From contig JAQVLM010000190.1 of assembly GCA_028704125.1 (NCBI GenBank), positions 1-6,531 on the forward strand: a DNA stretch of 6,531 nt, given 5' to 3'. Below the pieces are notes generated by a model. It saw nothing but the letters and a program-made list of their open reading frames with translations. It had not been told where the DNA came from and searched no databases. Each line of letters opens with the position of its first letter. The first letter of the stretch is position 1. Positions 6,505-6,531 of the stretch are shown here, one piece after another. The stretch comes from Opitutales bacterium (GTDB taxonomy: Bacteria > Verrucomicrobiota > Verrucomicrobiia > Opitutales > JAFGAQ01). The position numbers were made by a program, and so were the translations under genes.

Positions 6505-6531
6505 GGATGCGGGGAAACGGGTGTTGAGGCG

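Noticed and set aside
1..6531. Insertion sequences, CRISPR arrays, attachment sites or toxin-antitoxin pairs
   Set aside because: No transposase or integrase motifs, no short regular DNA repeats with spacers, no terminal inverted repeats with target duplications, and no small paired genes were seen.

Overview
The window looks like chromosomal DNA from a polysaccharide-degrading Gram-negative bacterium. My best guess is the Verrucomicrobiota (Opitutae-like). The basis is moderate GC, secreted CAZymes (a GH10 xylanase and a GH35-like enzyme with DUF5597), a large multi-repeat secreted protein, and the lack of a Shine-Dalgarno-like sequence before all four visible start codons. This placement is inference and was not tested by any search.

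Layout from left to right. Bases 1-207 (+) are the 3' end of a 3-methyladenine DNA glycosylase gene (AAG/MPG family), cut by the window edge. Bases 208-395 are a short gap between convergent genes with no gene or convincing RNA. Bases 396-809 (-) encode a small FMN-binding pyridoxamine-5'-phosphate-oxidase-like protein. A strong intrinsic terminator at 911-947 closes the next gene, 971-2587 (-), a secreted GH10 endo-xylanase with three C-terminal DUF5648 repeats. A second, weaker terminator-like hairpin at 2649-2688 separates it from 2712-4352 (-), a secreted GH35-like glycoside hydrolase with DUF5597. A 184-bp gap (4353-4536) carries an inverted repeat around a possible -10 box. Finally, 4537-6504 (-) encodes a 655-residue secreted protein built from about five tandem ~120-residue beta-rich units, most of which carry an Asp-rich calcium-loop-like motif.

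The three large minus-strand genes all encode exported proteins and read in the same direction, but gaps of 124-184 bp with hairpins between them suggest a loose locus with separate transcripts rather than a tight operon. GH10 would cut xylan backbones and the GH35-like enzyme would remove terminal beta-galactosyl or related residues from oligosaccharides. The repeat protein has no visible catalytic domain and could be a surface, binding or structural partner. The glycosylase and flavoprotein genes look like unrelated housekeeping neighbours. The parts most worth a second look are the five-unit repeat protein and the GH10-DUF5648 fusion. I do not see clear evidence of a wholly new system, mobile element, CRISPR array or RNA gene.
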